64,000 bases of DNA from Burkholderia cepacia ATCC 25416 (GTDB lineage: Bacteria > Pseudomonadota > Gammaproteobacteria > Burkholderiales > Burkholderiaceae): contig NZ_CP012983.1 of NCBI RefSeq assembly GCF_001411495.1, forward strand, positions 682,001 through 746,000, given 5' to 3'. Positions 9,235 to 17,270 of the stretch are shown piece by piece (within the stretch, counting starts at the first letter, position 1; every line of letters begins with the position of its first letter). The position numbers and the translations under genes were made by a program. Below the pieces are notes generated by a model. That model was not told where the DNA came from. It did not search any database and saw only the letters and a program-made list of their open reading frames with translations.

Positions 9235-10353
9235 ATGACCTATCTCGCAGATGAACGCATCGTCTTGACGGCAGCGGAGTCCGGTCACATCCGGAAGACG
9301 CTCGGCGCACTGGCCTACGATCCGGCCGGCGGCGCGGGCTACATCAGCGCGGTGCGCAAGCTCGCCTACAACGCGTTTCCCGACCGGATCGTCGACGCGT
9401 TCGATCGCGCGAAGGCACCGACCGCCGACGCGCACGGCTCGATCGAGATCGACAACCTGCCGATCGACGACGACGTGAAGGGCAGCCCGAGGTTCGAGGA
9501 GACCGGCCGCTCGTTCAAGGCCGGCGTGTTGAGCGAGAACGTGCTGGTCGCCCTGAGCACGCTGGCCGGCGAGCCGTATTCGATCGCGCACGAAGGCCGC
9601 GAGCTCGTGAACAACCTCACGCCGCACAAGGCGACCGCACGCGACTATACGGGCCTCGGCTCCGAGGTCGAGCTCGATTTCCATATCGAGAACGCCGCGC
9701 AGGCGCACATGCCGGAAGGCGACACGTCGCCGTTCGCGTTGCTGCTGCTCGGCGTGCGCAGCGAAGCCGGCGGCGGCCCGTACACGCGGCTCGCCGACGC
9801 GCGCCGCGCGCTGCAGCTGCTGTCGCCGGACGACATCGCGCAACTCTACGGTGAGCACTACATCATCCGCGTGCCGTACCGGTGGCGCGGCGCCGCGCCG
9901 ACGCCGCGCGACAATACCGACCTGAGCGCGGTGCTGTCGGGGCCGCTCGACGCGCCGCGCGTGACGGTCGCGTTCTATCCGGACATGGTGCTGGCGGTTA
10001 ATGCGCGTGCGCAGGAGGCGCTGGCCAACCTGTATCGCGCGGTGCGCGAAGTGTCGTTCGGCGTGCAGGTACAGCCCGGCAAGCTGGTGCTGATCAACAA
10101 CCATTTCACGCTCCATTCGCGCGACCGTTTCGATCCGCAATACGACGAGAACGACCGGGCATTCCGCTGGGTGCAGCGCGTGTTCGTCGCGCGCAGCCTG
10201 TGGAACTTCCGCGCGTTCACGCCGTTGCAGGCGCGGGTCTTCGATCCGAAGGCGCTGTATGCGGGCGACGCGCACGCGACGCGCCCGTCGCCGGTCGCGC
10301 AACCGGCGCCGCAACGCGCGGCTACCGCCGAACTCGAGGCGACGCCCGCGTGA
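9235..10353 (+). CDS. Fe(II)/2-oxoglutarate-dependent oxygenase, clavaminate synthase-like
   Basis: A protein of about 372 residues with the TauD/clavaminate-synthase fold. The metal triad is visible as H150-x-E152 (in FHIEN) and H294 (in TLHSRDRF). R308 in YDENDRAF is the likely 2-oxoglutarate anchor, and WVQR follows. The layout matches amino-acid hydroxylases such as VioC, AsnO and clavaminate synthase, which hydroxylate the beta carbon of arginine or asparagine. The ATG at 9235 follows ACGAGAGACCT; ATG at 9196 would add 13 residues. It is divergent from the exporter. Oxygenase chemistry is well supported; the substrate is inferred to be an amino acid or small peptide. Confidence 0.85.
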   Translation: MTYLADERIVLTAAESGHIRKTLGALAYDPAGGAGYISAVRKLAYNAFPDRIVDAFDRAKAPTADAHGSIEIDNLPIDDDVKGSPRFEETGRSFKAGVLSENVLVALSTLAGEPYSIAHEGRELVNNLTPHKATARDYTGLGSEVELDFHIENAAQAHMPEGDTSPFALLLLGVRSEAGGGPYTRLADARRALQLLSPDDIAQLYGEHYIIRVPYRWRGAAPTPRDNTDLSAVLSGPLDAPRVTVAFYPDMVLAVNARAQEALANLYRAVREVSFGVQVQPGKLVLINNHFTLHSRDRFDPQYDENDRAFRWVQRVFVARSLWNFRAFTPLQARVFDPKALYAGDAHATRPSPVAQPAPQRAATAELEATPA

Positions 10354-10379
10354 GCGTACCGGGAACGCCGGGAGGAGAA

Positions 10380-10418
10380 GGGCGGCGAACGGGCGGTGAG
10401 AATCGTTCGGCGCCGCCC
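10380..10418 (+). terminator. Hairpin between oxygenase and binding-protein genes
   Basis: GGGCGGCG (10380-10387) pairs with CGCCGCCC (10411-10418) around a 23-nt loop. There is no T-run, so it may be an attenuating or RNA-stabilising hairpin rather than a true terminator. Confidence 0.25.
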
Positions 10419-10462
10419 GCGTTCGGCAGACGCTTCGTCAAACATCAAGGAATCCGGAAGAC

Positions 10463-11401
10463 ATGAGAAGAACAGCAATTCCCGCAGCACGCATCGCTCG
10501 CACGCTGGCCGCCGTCCTGCTCGGCGGCAGCGTCGCCGCGCAGGCCGCGACGTTCGACCTGAGCCCCGAGCAGCCGGGCCGGCAGCGCGGCACCGTGAAC
10601 CCGGCGGTCGAGCAGGCATTGCCGGCCGGCTACCGGTTTGCCGAAGCGGGCACGTTGACGATCGGCATCGCGCCGAACCTGCCGCCGCTCAGCACCTATG
10701 CGACCGATGCGCGAACGGTCGTCGGCTTCGATCCCGATCTCGCCCAGCTCGTCGCCGACAGCATCGGCCGCAAGCTGAAAATCGTGCCGCTCTCGTGGGC
10801 CGACTGGCCGCTCGCGCTGCAGTCCGGCAAGGTCGATGCGGTGATCTCGAACGTGACGGTGACCGAACAGCGCAAGGAGAAATTCGACTTCTCGACCTAC
10901 CGGAAGGATCAGCTCGGCTTCTACGTGAAGAACGGCAGCCGGATCGCGTCGATTCGCGAGCCGAAGGACGTTGCCGGGCTGCGCGTCGTGACCGACTCGG
11001 GCACGAACCAGGAAAAGATCCTGCTCGAATGGAACCGGCAGAACGTCGCGCGCGGCCTCGCGCCGGTCGAGATCCAGTACTACGCGGATGCGGCGGAGCG
11101 CTGGGTCGCGCTGCAGTCGGGGCGCGTCGACACGATCTTCAGCGTCAATTCGATGCTCGCGTACCAGGCATCGCTGCGCGGCGACGCGAAGCTGATCGGC
11201 ACCGTGAGCGGCGGCTGGCCGCGCACCGCGGACATCGCGATCACGACGCGCAAGGGCAGCGGCCTCGCCGATCCGCTGACGGTCGCGATCAATGCGCTGA
11301 TCGCGAACGGCAGCTACCGGAAGGTGCTCGGCCGCTGGAGTCTCGATGCCGAAGCGATCGACCGGTCGCAGACCAATCCGCCGGGGCTGCCGCGCACCTG
11401 A
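10463..11401 (+). CDS. Periplasmic amino-acid-type substrate-binding protein
   Basis: A 312-residue family 3 extracellular solute-binding protein. A signal peptide (residues 1-28, ending AAQAA) is followed by the two-lobe fold: the N-lobe starts LTIGIAPNLPPLSTY, followed by FDPDLAQLVADSIG, and the hinge segment GLRVVTDSGTNQEKIL. RBS GGAAG lies before the ATG at 10463. It follows the oxygenase by 109 bp on the same strand, but no ABC permease or ATPase is adjacent. It could recover a precursor or sense the product, using a permease encoded elsewhere. The ligand is unknown. Confidence 0.82.
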   Translation: MRRTAIPAARIARTLAAVLLGGSVAAQAATFDLSPEQPGRQRGTVNPAVEQALPAGYRFAEAGTLTIGIAPNLPPLSTYATDARTVVGFDPDLAQLVADSIGRKLKIVPLSWADWPLALQSGKVDAVISNVTVTEQRKEKFDFSTYRKDQLGFYVKNGSRIASIREPKDVAGLRVVTDSGTNQEKILLEWNRQNVARGLAPVEIQYYADAAERWVALQSGRVDTIFSVNSMLAYQASLRGDAKLIGTVSGGWPRTADIAITTRKGSGLADPLTVAINALIANGSYRKVLGRWSLDAEAIDRSQTNPPGLPRT

Positions 11402-11429
11402 ACCGCTCGCGTGCCGATCGCCGCGATGC

Positions 11430-12320
11430 TCAGGTGATCGGCCACTGCAGGATCACGATCCCGTCGTTGTAGTCGGCATCGGCGCCGTCTTCGGCGCCGA
11501 GCCAGCCGAGCCAGACGGTGTCACCCGCGGACAGCGGCGCGAGACGCGCATCGGTCGCGGATTTCCTGCCGTTGGCGAACGCGTCGATCCGGATCCTGCC
11601 GCCCTTCGAGTTCAGCGTGAACAGCCTGACGCCGTCCTCGCTGTTGCCGACGAACGACGCGGCCGGTTCCGGCGCATCGTCGATGAAGAGCCTGAGGTCC
11701 TGCCGGTCGGCGGCATTCGCGTAGAAGATCGCCTTGAACGCGGTATCCGGCGGCAGCGTGAAGTTGCCGTTGCGATCCGACGACGGCTTGAAATCCGGCT
11801 GTTTCGCGGCCGGCTGGCCGGCGCCGATCTCGATCGACGTTTCCCAGCGGAAATAGCCCGACACGGTGCCGTCGCGGTCGAACACGGCGAAATCGGCCGT
11901 ACACGTGGTGGCGCCCGCGGCCAGCACGTCGCTGCGCCAGTAGTGGTCCTTCATCGGATGGCAGGGCGGATGCAGCAGGTCGTCGGCATCGGGTACCGGC
12001 GCGGCCGCGTCGCGTACTTCGGCTTCGAACGGCGCGACGATGCCCGCATCCTTCAACGCGAACCGGACGAACAGCACGCTCGCCTCGGCGCGCAGTGCCA
12101 GCGCCGTCTCGCGCAGGCGCAACTGGTCGCCCGGCGACAGCCCGGCGAAGAGCCGGCTGTCGTTGTGGCCGAGCTGCGCGGCGTCGCCGGGGCTCACCAC
12201 GTAGAGGTGCCGGCCGTCGATCACGGTCGGCGCGTCGGGGTCCCGGCTCGCCTCCGGGTAGGCCGACAGCAGCGTGACGGCGTCGACGATCACGAGCACA
12301 TCGGAACGAAGACCAGGCAT
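11430..12320 (-). CDS. AidA/PixA domain fused to a PA-IIL/BC2L-type calcium lectin
   Basis: A 296-residue two-domain protein. Residues 1-170 match the AidA/PixA inclusion-body protein fold (DVLVIVDAVTLL start; YWRSDVL near 145). Residues 175-296 are a LecB-like lectin: TLPPDTAFKAIFYANAADRQ, then the calcium loop EDGADADYNDG and the terminal VILQWPIT. Calcium and sugar ligands E, D, D, N, D are all present. The specificity triplet after the conserved Asn is Ala-Ala-Asp, close to the Ala-Ala-Glu of mannose-binding BC2L-A. The last residue is Thr where PA-IIL has Gly. There is no classical signal peptide. It lies 65 bp downstream of aidA, so co-transcription is likely. It probably corresponds to the BC2L-D type of B. 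cenocepacia. Confidence 0.88.
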   Translation of the reverse strand: MPGLRSDVLVIVDAVTLLSAYPEASRDPDAPTVIDGRHLYVVSPGDAAQLGHNDSRLFAGLSPGDQLRLRETALALRAEASVLFVRFALKDAGIVAPFEAEVRDAAAPVPDADDLLHPPCHPMKDHYWRSDVLAAGATTCTADFAVFDRDGTVSGYFRWETSIEIGAGQPAAKQPDFKPSSDRNGNFTLPPDTAFKAIFYANAADRQDLRLFIDDAPEPAASFVGNSEDGVRLFTLNSKGGRIRIDAFANGRKSATDARLAPLSAGDTVWLGWLGAEDGADADYNDGIVILQWPIT

Positions 12321-12385
12321 GAGCGCTTCCTCCGCAACAAGGGGTTGATGCGGGCAGCCGCCGCGCGGCCGCCCGCCTGCCGCGA

Positions 12386-12889
12386 TCAGTTATGGATCGA
12401 GATGAACGGATCCCACGAGAAGCAGCCCTGGCTCTGGCAGTTGCGATCGATGATCTGGAACTGGAAGTGGTAAGTCACGCGGCCGACCTTCAGGCATTCC
12501 GACGACCAGTAGTAGTTCGCGACCTTCTGGCAGGTCGGCACCTCGGGCTTGCTGGTGTTCGGCACCGGGATCGACGCTTCCGCGACGCGCGGCGTCGGCG
12601 TCGAGATCAGTTCGTTGCCGACGTTGCCGATGAACTTGTAGAACACCACCTGGTTCTCGAAGCCCAGCGACAGGCTCGTTTCACGCCAGCGGATCAGGTC
12701 GCCGACCTGCGCCTTCAGGTCGAGTTCGCCGCCCGCCTGCCCGGACACCACGTTGTCCTGGTTGGTGACCATGTACACGTGCTTCCAGTCGATCAGCGTC
12801 GGGCTATTCGGATTCTTGCTGGGATTCGGATATTTTTTGAGGATGGTTTCGGTATCGAAAGAGACGAGCACATCGGTAACGCGTGACAT
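12386..12889 (-). CDS. aidA: AidA/PixA family protein
   Basis: A 167-residue single-domain AidA/PixA protein (DVLVSFDTETILKKYPNPSK at the start, YWSSECLKVGRVTYHFQ near residue 140). In B. cenocepacia and Ralstonia this gene is among the most strongly quorum-sensing-induced, and it is required for virulence toward nematodes; the molecular role is unknown. It is followed by the AidA-lectin fusion gene. A CTGT-N8-ACAG palindrome lies 151 bp upstream of the start, in keeping with acyl-homoserine lactone control. The start ATG at 12889 follows GGGAGCTTCT. Confidence 0.9.
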   Translation of the reverse strand: MSRVTDVLVSFDTETILKKYPNPSKNPNSPTLIDWKHVYMVTNQDNVVSGQAGGELDLKAQVGDLIRWRETSLSLGFENQVVFYKFIGNVGNELISTPTPRVAEASIPVPNTSKPEVPTCQKVANYYWSSECLKVGRVTYHFQFQIIDRNCQSQGCFSWDPFISIHN

Positions 12890-13039
12890 AGAAGCTCCCG
12901 TTTGAATGAATGGGAATTATTGTTGCGCGAATTTCGTCGCGCAGCCGCCATTGCCTTGTCCTGCAAGGCCCGTCGCCGTTCGATGCCCGTGCTGGCGAGA
13001 TGGCGAAGGCAGATTATCCCGTTCGGTTGTTTCTGGAAG

Positions 13040-13055
13040 CTGTAAAAGTAAACAG
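13040..13055 (-). promoter_or_regulatory. lux-box-like palindrome upstream of aidA
   Basis: CTGTAAAAGTAAACAG (as read on +) has perfect CTGT/ACAG ends 8 bp apart, the pattern bound by LuxR-type regulators such as CepR. It sits in the AT-rich leader between gtrA and aidA, 151 bp upstream of the aidA start. A GATAAT hexamer on the minus strand (13013-13018) is a possible -10. Confidence 0.55.
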
Positions 13056-13185
13056 GGTATTTAATTTGTTTCGGGCGGTAATTTTAAAATCGGAATCAAT
13101 CGGATTCATGCGTGACATAAATATGTCGACATTGAATCTGTTAATTGAATGGCCGATTATTTTCGGGGGCGGCGGGGAGGGGCGT

Positions 13186-13569
13186 TTACCGGTAGGTCCA
13201 GAGCCGGTGCAGCAGGAACGTCGTCGGCGGAATCAGCAACGCGATCGCGACGATGCTCATTGCGCGGGACACGTCGAGCGCTTCGGCCGCACGCGCGAGC
13301 AGCAGGGTTTCGACGAAGCCGGCGAGCGTGACGGCGAGAAAGCGCACCGCGTTGCGCGTGCGCACCGTCGACGAAAAACTCCACAGCGTGTTCGCGAGAT
13401 ACGAGAACGCCGTCGCGCAGAGGAACGCGATCGTGTTCGCCGTCACCAGCGTTGCGTCGAACTGTGCGAACAGCGCCGCCGCGACCAGCGTGTGGATCGC
13501 GGTCGAGCAGAGGCCGGACACGCCGAAGCGCACGAGGCGCGTGCGCTCGGCATCGAGCAGGCCGATCAT
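13186..13569 (-). CDS. GtrA family membrane protein (putative lipid-linked sugar flippase)
   Basis: A 127-residue protein with four membrane segments, the GtrA/DPMS3 layout (RFGVSGLCSTAIHTLVAAAL first helix; SYLANTLWSF, the conserved Asn-x-x-Trp-x-F region). GtrA proteins flip polyprenyl-phosphate-linked sugars to the periplasm. It begins 15 bp after the GT2 gene on the same strand, which supports a GtrA-GtrB pair. Confidence 0.85.
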   Translation of the reverse strand: MIGLLDAERTRLVRFGVSGLCSTAIHTLVAAALFAQFDATLVTANTIAFLCATAFSYLANTLWSFSSTVRTRNAVRFLAVTLAGFVETLLLARAAEALDVSRAMSIVAIALLIPPTTFLLHRLWTYR

Positions 13570-13584
13570 GGCCGTCGCCGCGCG

Positions 13585-14628
13585 TCAGCGTTCGCCGATC
13601 CGCGCACGGGTCGGCTGCACGCGCCGGCGAGCGCTCTGGCGGCGCGCATCGCGCGCGACCCGCAGTTCGACCACCTTGCCGTGCGTCTGGTAGCGGCGGC
13701 GGATCAGGTAGACGGGCCGTTGCTTCGACTCGTCGTAGATCCGCCCGATGTATTCGCCGACGACACCGATCCCGATGAGCTCGATCCCGCCGATGAACAG
13801 CGTGACCGAGATCAGCGACGCGTAGCCGAGCACCGGATTGCCGAACAGCAGTGTGCGGAGGATGATGAACGCGCCGTACAGGAACGCGAGCGCGGCGATG
13901 CCGACGCCGATGTAGGTCCAGCTGCGCAGCGGCACGGTGCTGAAGCTGGTGATGCCTTCCAGCGCGAAATTCCACAGCTTCCAGCCGGAAAATTTCGAGT
14001 GTCCGGCACTACGCGCGTCACGCTGGTATTCGACGATGACCGTCCGGTAGCCGACCCACGCGAACAGCCCCTTCATGAACCGATGCCGCTCGGGCAGGCT
14101 GCGCAGCGCGTTCACGACCTTGCGGTCCATCAGCCGGAAATCGCCGACGTTCTCCGGCAGTTTCACGTCCGACAGCAGGTTGTGCACGCGATAGTAGATC
14201 GCGGCCGCCGTGCGCTTCGCGAACGAATCGCACGCGCGGTTGCTGCGCTTCGCGGCGACGACTTCCGCACCGTCGCGCCAGTGTTCGATCATCACCGGAA
14301 TCAGGCTGGGCGGGTCCTGCAGGTCGGCGTCGAGCGGGATCACCGCGTCGCCGAGGGCTTCGTCGAGACCGGCTGTGAGCGCCGCTTCCTTGCCGAAGTT
14401 GCGGGTCAGGTCGATCACCCGCACGCGCCGTTCGCGGGCGCCGATCCGGATCAGCCGCTCGAGCGTGTCGTCGCGGCTGCCGTCGTTCACGCAGACGATC
14501 TCGAACCGGATGCCGTCGATGGACGTCATCAACGGCATCACGACGTCGAAGAAGCGCTCGACGGCCTCGCCTTCGTTATAGAACGGCACGACCAGCGATA
14601 CGAGCGGTATATAGAGTGGTTCCCGCAT
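13585..14628 (-). CDS. GT2 polyprenyl-phosphate glycosyltransferase (GtrB/DPM1-like)
   Basis: A 347-residue family 2 glycosyltransferase. The GT-A domain starts VSLVVPFYNEGE, has ETD-like nucleotide sugar residues in PLDADLQDPPSLI (the DAD), and the acceptor region FRLMDRKVV. Two C-terminal membrane helices at about 230-300 are typical of GtrB, which loads a sugar onto undecaprenyl phosphate in the cytoplasm. It is followed by the GtrA flippase gene and preceded by two GT87 genes, so the operon can make, flip and use a lipid-linked sugar. The sugar is unknown. Confidence 0.88.
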   Translation of the reverse strand: MREPLYIPLVSLVVPFYNEGEAVERFFDVVMPLMTSIDGIRFEIVCVNDGSRDDTLERLIRIGARERRVRVIDLTRNFGKEAALTAGLDEALGDAVIPLDADLQDPPSLIPVMIEHWRDGAEVVAAKRSNRACDSFAKRTAAAIYYRVHNLLSDVKLPENVGDFRLMDRKVVNALRSLPERHRFMKGLFAWVGYRTVIVEYQRDARSAGHSKFSGWKLWNFALEGITSFSTVPLRSWTYIGVGIAALAFLYGAFIILRTLLFGNPVLGYASLISVTLFIGGIELIGIGVVGEYIGRIYDESKQRPVYLIRRRYQTHGKVVELRVARDARRQSARRRVQPTRARIGER

Positions 14629-14652
14629 GATGATTTCCCCTGTGATGTCGCT

Positions 14653-16032
14653 TCACCGATGCACGCCGATGGTCGGTCGGCCGGTGCGGCGCAATCCGTA
14701 CGCCGGGCGGTGGTGCGTTCTTGCCGAATGGGTGAACGCGGTGTCGGTCGAGTGGTCGCGTGCGTCCGGCATCGACGGCACGTCGCGCCGGTCCCGGGCG
14801 ATCCGGCTGACGAGCAGCCCGAGCGACGCCAGCGTGACGAGCGGCATGAACTGGAACGACAGATGCGGCACGACCGCGAGGCCCGCGAGCGGCATCAGCC
14901 ACAGCAGCGTCAGCCATTCCCGGTCGAAGCGCCGCCAGCCGTGCGTCCACGCGTACCGCGCGTACCACGCGATCACGAGGCCGTACCAGGTCAGGTCGTA
15001 GTCGTACAGATAGGGGCTGACGAGCAGGCACGCGCACGCGAGCGTCGCGGCGCGCAGCGCGTACGCGCAGTCGCCGCGCCACGCATAGACGACCGCGATC
15101 GCGGCGACCGCGGCCGACAGCAGTTGAAGGCCGTTGGCGACGTAAGCGGGCAGGCCGGCCATCGCGGCCAGCGCGAACAGGGTCGGCATCCGCGCGAGCT
15201 TCGCATGGCCGGTGCTGATGACCTGGTAGACATCGCGCATCCCGTGTGCGAACGCGATCCACGAGTCGGTGCCGAACGCGAGCGTGGCGAGCGCGACGCA
15301 GGCGACGATCGTCGCGGCCCACGCGGCCAACGTACGCCACTGGCCGGCGCACAGCAGCGCGAGCGGGAACAGGATGGCGACCTGCGGTTTCATCATCAGC
15401 AAGCCGAAGCAGATCCCGGCCACGACGGGCCGGCGCTTCAGAAGCAACAGGCCGAGGCCGCCGAACGTCGCGGTAAACAGGCTGGTTTGCCCGATGACGA
15501 CGGTGATGAATGCGGCGGGGAAGGCCAGCGCGCACAGCCATGCGGTGCCGCGCTGCACGGTCGCATGAATGACGACGGCGAACAGCACATACGTGACGCC
15601 GAGCCAGAGCACGACGGCCGGCGTGTACGGAAGCCAGCCGAGCGGCAGGACCAGCAACAGCATGCTGGGCGGATAGAGCCACAGGAGCATGCCGTCCTCG
15701 AGATTCATTCCCGGGACGGCGAGTTGCTGGATCGTGAACAACGCGCTGAAATGCCAGACGTCGGCGGCACGCCCGTGCGCGGCGAGCCATGCCGCGCTCC
15801 AGATCGCGGAGAAATCCTCCGACAGCGGCACCAGCGCGGCGCCATGCTGCAAGTACATTCGGGCGATGTAGATGCCGATGAACAGCAGTTCGGCCAGCAA
15901 CGCGGCGCCGGCATAGACGCGTACACGATCGCGATTGAGCCAGTGAGGATAACGGCGCGGGCCGGCGATCGGGAGTTCCGGGTGCGCATCCGTCTCGGGA
16001 CGGGCGTGGAAAACGGAATGGGGCGTTTTCAT
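14653..16032 (-). CDS. GT87 family integral-membrane glycosyltransferase (second)
   Basis: About 459 residues with roughly ten membrane helices and the GT87/DUF2029 pattern: a periplasmic loop with an acidic start (LSEDFSAIWSAAWL), YPPSMLLLVLPLGWLPY, and FGLLMMKPQVAILFPLALLC. Members use polyprenyl-phosphate mannose or another sugar on the periplasmic side. The ATG at 16032 overlaps the stop of the upstream GT87 gene by 4 bp, indicating translational coupling. The two GT87 proteins align throughout but are well diverged. Confidence 0.8.
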   Translation of the reverse strand: MKTPHSVFHARPETDAHPELPIAGPRRYPHWLNRDRVRVYAGAALLAELLFIGIYIARMYLQHGAALVPLSEDFSAIWSAAWLAAHGRAADVWHFSALFTIQQLAVPGMNLEDGMLLWLYPPSMLLLVLPLGWLPYTPAVVLWLGVTYVLFAVVIHATVQRGTAWLCALAFPAAFITVVIGQTSLFTATFGGLGLLLLKRRPVVAGICFGLLMMKPQVAILFPLALLCAGQWRTLAAWAATIVACVALATLAFGTDSWIAFAHGMRDVYQVISTGHAKLARMPTLFALAAMAGLPAYVANGLQLLSAAVAAIAVVYAWRGDCAYALRAATLACACLLVSPYLYDYDLTWYGLVIAWYARYAWTHGWRRFDREWLTLLWLMPLAGLAVVPHLSFQFMPLVTLASLGLLVSRIARDRRDVPSMPDARDHSTDTAFTHSARTHHRPAYGLRRTGRPTIGVHR

Positions 16033-17270
16033 CGCGAGCTCCGGGGCGAGCACTGCGCGGCGCGGCGAACGACGACGAACAGCACCGCAAGCAGCACGAT
16101 CGGGCCGATCTGCGGCAGCTTCATCAAGCGGTTCAGCATTTCGAAGATCGGCAGCAGCCAGGCGAGCACGATCACGGCCTGGTCGCCGGGCAGCCAGCCT
16201 TCATCGAGGCCATGGGCGATCAGGCAGAAGATCGCGATCCCGAGCCAGGTCAGCTCGTAGTGCCACAGATAGGGTGTAGTCAGCAAGGTGGCGACGGCCA
16301 GTGCCGCGCCGCGCAAGCGCATGTCGGGCGTGCGCCGCCAGACATCGACGGTCGCCGCGATCGCGAGCAGCGCGATCACGGCCTGCGCGGCCAGGGCAGC
16401 CGGCACCGGGAAGCCCGAGAGCCGCAGCGCGGCGAACGGCGTCGGCGAAGCGAGCCAGTAGGACGGCAGCATGAAGTGCTGGCCGCGCACCGTCGCCACG
16501 GCGTCGCCCAGCCCATGCAGTGCGCCCGTACCGGTCAGCGCGATCCCGGCCGCCGCGAACAGCGTTGCGCTGATTGCCGCCGCCGCGAACGTGCGCCACG
16601 CGCGCGCCGCGATCAGCGCGAACGGGAACACCACCGCCAGCTGCGGCTTGATCGCGAGCAGCCCGATCAGTACGCCGGCCGCGACCGGGCGCTTGCCGAG
16701 CAGATGCAGCGCGAGTGCGGCGAGGCCGGCGGTCAGGATGCTGTTCTGGCCGAACAGCGCGGACATGCACACGGCCGAATACGCGACCACGACGATCGCC
16801 GCGGCGTGCGGCACCGGAAGATGCGCGCGCAATCCCGACAACCGCGAGACGGCGAACGCGTAGCATAAAAGACTGCCCGCGAAAAAGAGGAAATATGCGG
16901 GCAGGAAAGGCACAAGGGCAACCGGAGCGATGAACAGCAACATCGTCGGCGGATAGAGCCAGGGAAGCGACCGGTGCTGCAAATACGTGTCGAATTGTGC
17001 GAGCTCGGCCTGCAGGAACAAGGAAGGGTCGTAGGCCGATGCGGCATGGCCTTGCAACACCAGGTGCGATGCGGTCCAGAAAACGGAGAAGTCGACGCCC
17101 GGGCGGACGGCGGCGTTCGACGTGAAGCCGTTCGTCACGAAGCCCCAGACAATCAGCAACGCGGCGAAGAGCATCAGCATGATGCAGCTGTACGGAACGA
17201 TCCGGTCGGCTGTGAGCCATTGAGCACAGCGTATTGCGCGAACGCGCGACCCACGATTGGCTGTGTACAT
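16029..17270 (-). CDS. GT87 family integral-membrane glycosyltransferase (first)
   Basis: About 413 residues, first gene of the four-gene glycosyl-transfer operon. Shared motifs with its neighbour are the acidic loop GVDFSVFWTASHLV, LYPPTMLLFIAPVALVPF and IGLLAIKPQLAVVFPFALI. The ATG at 17270 is chosen because the first membrane helix follows within 30 residues; an in-frame upstream extension to 17447 is basic and shows no coding character. Likely acceptor: a surface glycan or a glycoprotein such as the Flp pilin encoded next door, but only position suggests this. Confidence 0.8.
   Translation of the reverse strand: MYTANRGSRVRAIRCAQWLTADRIVPYSCIMLMLFAALLIVWGFVTNGFTSNAAVRPGVDFSVFWTASHLVLQGHAASAYDPSLFLQAELAQFDTYLQHRSLPWLYPPTMLLFIAPVALVPFLPAYFLFFAGSLLCYAFAVSRLSGLRAHLPVPHAAAIVVVAYSAVCMSALFGQNSILTAGLAALALHLLGKRPVAAGVLIGLLAIKPQLAVVFPFALIAARAWRTFAAAAISATLFAAAGIALTGTGALHGLGDAVATVRGQHFMLPSYWLASPTPFAALRLSGFPVPAALAAQAVIALLAIAATVDVWRRTPDMRLRGAALAVATLLTTPYLWHYELTWLGIAIFCLIAHGLDEGWLPGDQAVIVLAWLLPIFEMLNRLMKLPQIGPIVLLAVLFVVVRRAAQCSPRSSR

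Noticed and set aside
12910..16260. 1116-codon open frame on + strand
   Set aside because: Runs antisense across four recognisable glycosyl-transfer genes; no domain.
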